A stretch of 64,000 nt of DNA from Sclerotinia nivalis (taxonomy: Eukaryota > Ascomycota > Leotiomycetes > Helotiales > Sclerotiniaceae): assembly GCA_029531795.1 (NCBI GenBank), contig JAPEIS010000013.1:496001-560000 (forward strand). Direction: 5' to 3'. Made by a program: the position numbers and the translations under genes. Below, piece by piece: positions 60,810 through 64,000 of the stretch. Within the stretch, counting starts at the first letter, position 1, and every line of letters begins with the position of its first letter. Below the pieces are notes generated by a model that saw only the letters and a program-made list of their open reading frames with translations, searched no databases and was not told where the DNA came from.

Positions 60810-61025
60810 CGATGAATTTTTAAAAAAAAAAAAAAGGAATTCGAATTATTTATTTCAATTGGATTATCATTTATTATTATTTATATTAACTATTATACTA
60901 ATTATTATATTAATTATTTACTTTATCGAATTTAATTTTTTTTAGAATCTCTCATCAATCACTTTATTATTGAATTATAGAATTATTATTGTTTAATAAT
61001 ACTGAGTACGATAAAAATGATTATA

Positions 61026-61130
61026 ATAAAAAGAATGAAAAGAATAAAAAGAATAAAAAGAATAAAAAGAATGAAAAAAAAAAAAAAAAAAAAAAAAAGA
61101 ATGAAAAGAATAAAAAGAATGAAAAGAAAA
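61026..61130. repeat. Microsatellite AATAAAAAG-type with a run of 25 A
   Basis: Nine-base units AAAAGAAT(A/G) on both sides of an uninterrupted A run at about 61074-61098. The length of the A run may not be reliable in any assembly. Confidence 0.8.
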
Positions 61131-61136
61131 TTATTA

Positions 61137-61583
61137 ATATATCATCACTATTATCCTGATTTTATTCATATATAAAAATATATCATTACTATTATCCTGA
61201 TTTTATTCATATATAAAAATATATCATTATTATTATCCTGATTTTATTCATATATAAAAATATATCATTATTATTATCCTGATTTTATTCATATATAAAA
61301 ACCTATTATAGCTATTGTCAAGCTTTTGTCGAGGCTTTAAATCTATTATAGTTATTGTCAAGCTTTTATTCATATATAAAAATATATTATCATTATTATC
61401 CTGATTTTATTCATATATAAAAATATATCATCACTATTATCCTGATTTTATTCATACATAAAAACCTATTATAGCTATTGTCAAGCTTTTGTCGAGGCCT
61501 TAAACCTATTATAGCTATTGTCAAGCTTTTATCGAGGTCTTAAACCTATTATAGCTATTGTCAAGCTTTTGTCGAGGCCTTAA
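61137..61583. repeat. Minisatellite, 40/41 bp x 11, two interspersed unit types
   Basis: Type 1 (41 bp) starts ATATATCAT and ends TTATTCATATATAAAA. Type 2 (40 bp) starts ACCTATTATAGCTATTGTC and ends CGAGGCCTTAA. Order: 1,1,1,1,2,hybrid,1,1,2,2,2. The hybrid at 61341-61381 has a type-2 left and a type-1 right half, as expected from unequal exchange or template switching within the array. Confidence 0.92.
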
Positions 61584-61955
61584 ACCTATTGTCCCGCTAT
61601 TGTCCCGATTAGCGTATATTAGTCAAATTAGCGAAATACTCTATCGTTGTCTTTATAAATATTTTGCAGATGCACTTTATCACTTCAATAGAATCATCTT
61701 CTCCCTGATCCCTTCAATATGCTTTTGTTACGCCGCTACAATCCTTTATCATTAAGAAATGATCAAGGGGTTTATAGAAAGACTATAATGGTTTCTATTA
61801 AAGATCAAATAGGGGTTTGGTGAGAATGAAGATATAACGATTACATTGTATAGTAATTATAATGTTTAAATTAATGATTATTCTTGAATACGAAGTTTTA
61901 TAAATAAGGGAATCCATTTTGTTTATATAAACCTTTGTATTCTGAAACCCTAAAA

Positions 61956-62085
61956 GCCCTTAAAGCTTTAATACTTTAGAAGCGTTGAGAGCCCTCGAAA
62001 CTTCAATGCTTCAAGAGCGCTGGGAGCTTTCGAAACTTTAATACTCTAGAAGTGCTAAAAGTCTTCGAAGTTTCAATACTTCATT
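61956..62085. repeat. Minisatellite, 35 bp x 3.7
   Basis: Units start at 61956, 61991, 62026 and 62061: GCCCTCGAAACTTCAATGCT then TCAAGAGCGCTGGGA and variants. Less AT-rich than its surroundings. The flanking 61756-61955 and 62086-62280 show nothing recognisable. Confidence 0.85.
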
Positions 62086-62280
62086 ATATAATCTGATATT
62101 AATATAATCTATATTCGTTTGTTCTTATAATTATCTTAATTTTATATTAATTCGATTAAATTATAATATATATTTATATAATTAATTATTGTAAGATCTA
62201 TGATTGTAATATTATCTTTTATTTAGATTAAAGTTTGTTTCAAGTTTATAAAACGGGGTTATATTCTAAAGAAAAATATA

Positions 62281-62754
62281 AAACTTTTTTTTCCTATTAT
62301 ATCTTTTTTCAAAATTAAGAAATCTTTATTTTTTGTTCGAAAACATTCCGAACAGATTCTTTTTATTTAATTTATCAATAATTGTAGAGTTGAAATATCT
62401 TTCTGTTTTCATTATTGTAATGAAAAACTTCGTTATATAAAAGATATTAATAATCCTCAATATTCTTGTTATTTCGAATATATTTTGGTTCGAATTTTTT
62501 GTGATATTGAATTTCCTTTAGAAAAAGATTAGAATCGGAAAGTATTTTGTATTTCGGATTGAGTTTCTTTGAATAAACAAAAAGAGAATTTAGATTGTGA
62601 AAAGGAAAAAATGTTTGTTAAAATTCTATATTTGTGTAAACAAAAGAAATTTTTATACAATTGTAGAAAGCAGATAACTGATTATAGTCTTAAATATTTG
62701 AATGAATTGGATATTTTGGAAGAGAAAGAATGATTAATGAAAGAATAAACGGAA
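62281..62754 (+). pseudogene. Cysteine-rich open frame opposite the D-1 tail, function unknown
   Basis: One plus-strand frame of about 150 codons with only three in-frame stops before a terminal cluster. It has spaced cysteines (CFHYCNEKL, then a SCYFEY segment and FCDIEFPLEKD, later LDCEKE, LYLCK, YNCRK) followed by SLKYLNELDILEEKE. From memory, cysteine-paired segments with a charged (L)xxLDELxxxEEKE tail occur in uncharacterised proteins common in filamentous fungi near transposable elements; this is a resemblance in layout, not a verified match. It runs toward D-1 pol, which is on the other strand and ends nearby. It could be a separate gene trapped between elements, or a D-associated antisense gene. 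Confidence 0.45.
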
Positions 62755-64000
62755 AAGAAAAAAGCAAATAGAAATGTTTCTAGTTTTAGTAATATTTCGT
62801 TCGATCTTTTGGAAGATTTCGATCTTTTGTTTTTCTTGAATCTTTTGAATCTTTTCTGAGTAGATTTGGATATCGTTGATGAAATGTTTATAGTTTTTCA
62901 AAACAATTGAGATTCTTTTTGGGTTTCCAAGTATTTTTTGAATGTAAATAATCAAGCTATTTCATTAAATACTTTATTATATTTCTAATGTATTTACAAT
63001 CTAGTATAGTTTCAATATTGTATTTGATATTCGGATTGATAGATTCGATTATAGTTTCTGATATATTCGGTATTTCTGATAATACTAATTCGAATTAAAA
63101 TATATAGAATATTGAATGGATATTTATAGTATTTGATAGTTTCAATTTGAAATTGATAAATCTTATTATTTCTTCGATTTCGAATAGTTTTAGTTTTTTG
63201 TAATCTAGTTTATCATTTGATTGTTGTATTTGAATGTTTTTTCGAATTAAATAAACTTTATTTTTATTTTTAAAAGTAAATCTTATATTTTGTGATTCGT
63301 TGTAATATATAGTTGTTCTCAAAGCTATAAATTATAAATCTAATGAAAGTTATTTATATAATTCTTTGATTTCTAATATATTTTTTATAGTTTTATTAGT
63401 ATTCGTTGTTTGTAGAAATAATGAATAATAGATTAATGGAATATATTTATAGTTAATATATATTAGTATTACTTTTGTTATCTTTATCTTCGATGTATTA
63501 TATACAAATTGAATTAAAAATAGTAGTTCAATTCAATTATTTTATTTATAGTTGATATAGTAATATAGATAGATTTTTATTATTTGATTTAGATATTCTA
63601 TTTGGTTATCTATTTGAAAATGAAATACAATAAATAATTTGTATTTGATTTCAAATAATATTATAAAAGTAGTTTAGAATTTTGATATAAAAAGTTTATC
63701 CTTATCTGAAATTATTTCTTTTAGTATATTATGAATATTGATTATATTTTGTAAGAATATATAAACTAGATTATCTGCTGTTTATTTCTTATAGAATAAT
63801 ATTATATAGGCAAATTTCGTTAATTTGTTTATTATTATTAGAATAAAATCGTATTCTTTTTTTATGATTGAATTCTTAGATATAGATAGTTTAATTACGA
63901 AATCCTATATAATGGATTTCCATAATTGAATAGATAAATTGAAGGTTTTGAGTTGATTATATAAAGTATGTTTAATAATCTTGTTCTATATACAGATATT
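62734..64000 (-). mobile_element. D-1: Ty3/gypsy chromovirus, 3' part, cut by window end
   Basis: A fourth gypsy family, minus strand, extending past 64000. Only the second half of integrase and the following C-terminal domains are in the window. No LTR could be delimited at its 3' side, where the sequence merges into the cysteine-rich region. Extremely AT-rich; family distinct from A and B by its integrase C-terminus. Confidence 0.78.
62734..64000 (-). pseudogene. D-1 integrase and chromodomain-like end (broken)
   Basis: Read from 64000 downward. LWKSII-stop-DFVIKLSISK at about 63870-63930 is the WDFVVKLP block with the Trp codon now a stop, followed by an ILIIINKLTK segment where VVVDRLTK is usual. 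Near 63700 EIISDKDKLFISKF fits the SDRG/D-x-x-F-x-S-x-F block, and near 63600 a VFHFQIDNQIEYLNQ block carries the catalytic Glu. 63095-63322 is open: KNKVYLIRKNIQIQQSNDKL, then LKLSNTINIHSIFYI, the post-integrase module usually ending P-V-F-H-x-S-L-L. 62734-62955 may be the end of a chromodomain (LKNYKHFINDIQIYSEK). Catalytic residues partly kept; no complete frame. Confidence 0.75.

Larger units (their letters stand above)
60485..61672. repeat. Minisatellite block framed by a 16-bp inverted repeat
   Basis: CATCTGCAAAATATTT at 60485-60500 and its exact reverse complement at 61657-61672 bracket the tandem repeats inside the E-2 LTR. It could be a fold-back element or a consequence of repeat expansion. 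Flanks share only ACT, so there is no convincing target duplication. Confidence 0.55.
60369..61740 (+). mobile_element. E-2 3' LTR, remainder, with minisatellite insertion
   Basis: 60369-60470 matches the middle of the E-1 LTR (AATCTATATATAC, AGACAAATCATTCAA, TTCTCATTCAA). 61668 to about 61740 matches the E-1 LTR end (cacttcaatagaatcatcttctccctgatccctt in pieces, then TGCTTTTGTTACG for TGCTCCGTGATCG). Between them about 1.2 kb of tandem repeats is inserted. The exact end of the LTR is unclear (about 61740). Confidence 0.7.

Noticed and set aside
60513..60823. Plus-strand frames with LLSYCISLLSL-type repeats
   Set aside because: Translations of the 30-bp and 11-bp minisatellites, with no independent coding signal.
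61137..61583. CRISPR-like array
   Set aside because: Units are contiguous without unique spacers, and the setting is a fungal retrotransposon LTR.
61941..61962. Telomere-like AAACCCTAAAAGCCC text
   Set aside because: Not repeated in tandem; part of the edge of the 35-bp minisatellite.
1..64000. Mitochondrial or bacterial origin because of the very high AT content
   Set aside because: Nested LTR retrotransposons with 5-bp target duplications, chromodomains and transition-only LTR differences fit a RIP-affected fungal nuclear genome. No mitochondrial genes or bacterial operons are present.

Overview
The window looks like an AT-rich, RIP-mutated transposon isochore of a filamentous ascomycete. 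This is inferred: the sequence shows eukaryotic LTR retrotransposons (Ty3/gypsy chromoviruses and Ty1/copia) whose coding frames are full of stops where Gln, Trp or Arg is expected, and whose paired LTRs, where I compared them, differ by transitions. I see no intact host gene, tRNA, rRNA or CRISPR array. The longer open frames are surviving pieces of gag and pol; most other open frames are antisense shadows.

Family names are my own. A is a chromovirus with LTRs of 221-255 bp. B is a chromovirus with 163-bp LTRs, and B' is a relative with 146-bp LTRs. D is a chromovirus cut by the window end. E is a copia element with 347-bp LTRs.

Layout: 1-16675 is a three-level nest. A-1 (minus; 1-2883 plus 16220-16675) is split by B'-1 (plus; 2884-16219), which is split by A-2 (minus; 4690-11213). 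Two short GC-rich elements with 5-bp target duplications sit in A-1 (1486-1589) and A-2 (6911-7123). 16676-22217 is AT-rich unidentified DNA with a solo LTR-like element at 20246-20530. Then come B-1 (minus, 22218-29060), copia E-1 (plus, 29540-37111) and B-2 (plus, 39897-46646), each with both LTRs and a matching 5-bp target duplication, separated by featureless AT-rich DNA. 46647-48289 holds a perfect 267-bp inverted repeat around minisatellites. B-3 (minus, 48288-51879) is truncated in reverse transcriptase at one arm of this repeat. A second copia (E-2) occupies 51880-52949 and 60369 to about 61740. It is split by A-3 (plus, 52950-60368), the best preserved element, and its 3' LTR carries a roughly 1.2-kb minisatellite insertion. 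D-1 (minus) runs off the end at 64000, with a cysteine-rich open frame on the opposite strand at its tail.

Main observations: (1) in A, B and B' the primer-binding site lies two bases after the 5' LTR and is complementary to a stretch inside the LTR just after a TATA-like box; the pairs change together between families, which is what Tf1-type self-priming predicts; (2) RIP is weaker in the outermost 50-100 bp of most elements, so the two LTRs of one copy are mosaics; (3) a 213-bp unmutated mini-element is almost entirely a chain of five stem-loops; (4) A-3 carries a third open frame after pol that A-2 lacks; (5) the 267-bp inverted repeat is perfect although it lies among heavily mutated DNA. 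Coordinates of LTRs, target duplications and repeats were read base by base; gag/pol domain limits are approximate because the frames are broken.
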